This document shows, piece by piece, positions 63,468 to 64,000 of a DNA stretch of 64,000 nucleotides. Position 1 is the first letter of the stretch. Every line of letters begins with the position of its first letter. The notes under the pieces are model-generated. The model was given only the letters and a program-made list of their open reading frames with translations, was not told the DNA's origin and ran no database searches. This DNA comes from an uncultured Bacteroidales bacterium (GTDB lineage: Bacteria; Bacteroidota; Bacteroidia; Bacteroidales; UBA932), in NCBI GenBank assembly GCA_944326265.1, contig CALVDE010000002.1:1-64000 (forward strand), read 5' to 3'. The position numbers and the translations under genes were made by a program.

Positions 63468-64000
63468 ATGGCGGGACAAGAGAAAATAAGAATCAACAAG
63501 GTACTGAAGGAATTCAACATTGGACTGGGGACTCTGGTGGAGTTTCTGAACAAGAAAGGATACGAAGTGGAGGCCCACCCCAGCGCGCAGATAAGCGCCG
63601 AGGAGTACGAGCTCATCAGGAAGGAGTACGCCAAAGAGCAGCTTATCAAGGAGGAATCAAAGAGAATAGCCATAAAGGTCAAGGAGATAACCAAGAAGGA
63701 GAATGCCAGACCTGAACCGGAAGAGGAATCTTTCGGAGACGAGGTGATAATCAAGACTACGACTATCGACCATCCGTCCGCTCATGAGCCCGCCATCACC
63801 GAGAGGAAGAGCGAGAGTCCACAGCCTGAGAATGTCACAGTCCAGGACAATCCGGCCGATGTTCCCGGCAGCAATGATACCCCGGCGGCAGCTCCGTCCG
63901 CTCCGGTGACGGAAAGCGCTCCGGAAGTCAGGCCACAGGAGCAGGCAAAGGAAGCGGAAGAGACGCACTCTGAGCCTGCCTCCACAGTGGAGCCGACTGA
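63468..64000 (+). CDS. infB: Translation initiation factor IF-2, N-terminal part (runs off window)
   Basis: The first 177 codons encode the IF2_N domain (RINKVLKEFNIGLGTLVEFL, NKKGYEVEAHPSAQISAEEY), then the long Glu/Pro/Ala-rich linker typical of Bacteroidetes IF-2. The GTPase domain lies beyond the window. The start ATG is 29 bases after the nusA stop. Confidence 0.93.
   Translation, partial: MAGQEKIRINKVLKEFNIGLGTLVEFLNKKGYEVEAHPSAQISAEEYELIRKEYAKEQLIKEESKRIAIKVKEITKKENARPEPEEESFGDEVIIKTTTIDHPSAHEPAITERKSESPQPENVTVQDNPADVPGSNDTPAAAPSAPVTESAPEVRPQEQAKEAEETHSEPASTVEPT

Overview
The window comes from a Bacteroidota chromosome, most likely order Bacteroidales. The supporting genes are a TonB-dependent receptor, an OmpP1/FadL-like porin, S46 and M64 family peptidases, FISUMP and BACON-type lipoproteins, DUF2795, DUF3078, a WbqC-like protein, an archaeal-type prolyl-tRNA synthetase and an Etf/Nfn-like redox cluster. 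Several genes are preceded by the Bacteroidetes promoter pattern TTTG-N18-20-TAnnTTTG. Species cannot be read from the sequence; an uncultured gut Bacteroidales lineage is a guess.

Region 1 (1-13.4 kb) is visibly AT-rich and is a defence island. From the left it holds a truncated dndD and an intact dndC (DNA phosphorothioation) on the minus strand, then a decayed IS982-family element with a clear 7-bp target duplication. A tightly packed plus-strand run follows: an AbiL/RloA-like ATPase, RloB, the four Qat genes (QatA KAP ATPase, QatB, QatC QueC-like, QatD TatD-like), a CHAT-domain (caspase-like) protein and the start of a helicase-associated-domain gene. That last gene is cut off at about 12,347, where it is joined tail to tail to a 3'-truncated metallo-beta-lactamase-fold gene. 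The CHAT gene follows QatD closely and may be an accessory effector of Qat or a separate system; this is the strongest candidate for undescribed biology.

Region 2 (13.4-36.5 kb) is GC-richer core genome: cobalamin adenosyltransferase, ABC ATPase, folE, cca, holA, two AraC-like regulators, two YitT paralogues, leuS, gcvT, a DUF389 protein, CapA-like and PhoH proteins, a lemA-TPM-TPM operon, apbE and surface lipoproteins. One gene is an M28-type peptidase that has lost most metal ligands and carries a C-terminal TonB domain.

Region 3 (36.5-49 kb) begins with two tRNA-Pro genes (anticodons CGG and, unusually, AGG) embedded in repeats and hairpins. It continues with an M64-like peptidase pseudogene, an S46 dipeptidyl-peptidase, and a minus-strand run of NfnA/NfnB-like genes, etfB, etfA and an acyl-CoA dehydrogenase. 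A TonB receptor with a small HMA-domain protein closes the region.

Region 4 (49-64 kb) holds sppA, tilS, a DUF3078 gene, proS, a tryptophan/tyrosine-rich lipoprotein, a FadL-like porin, a WbqC-like gene and lpxA-lpxC-lpxD. It ends with rimP-nusA-infB, where infB runs off the window. Two departures from expectation stand out here: LpxC is not fused to FabZ, and RimP lacks its C-terminal domain.
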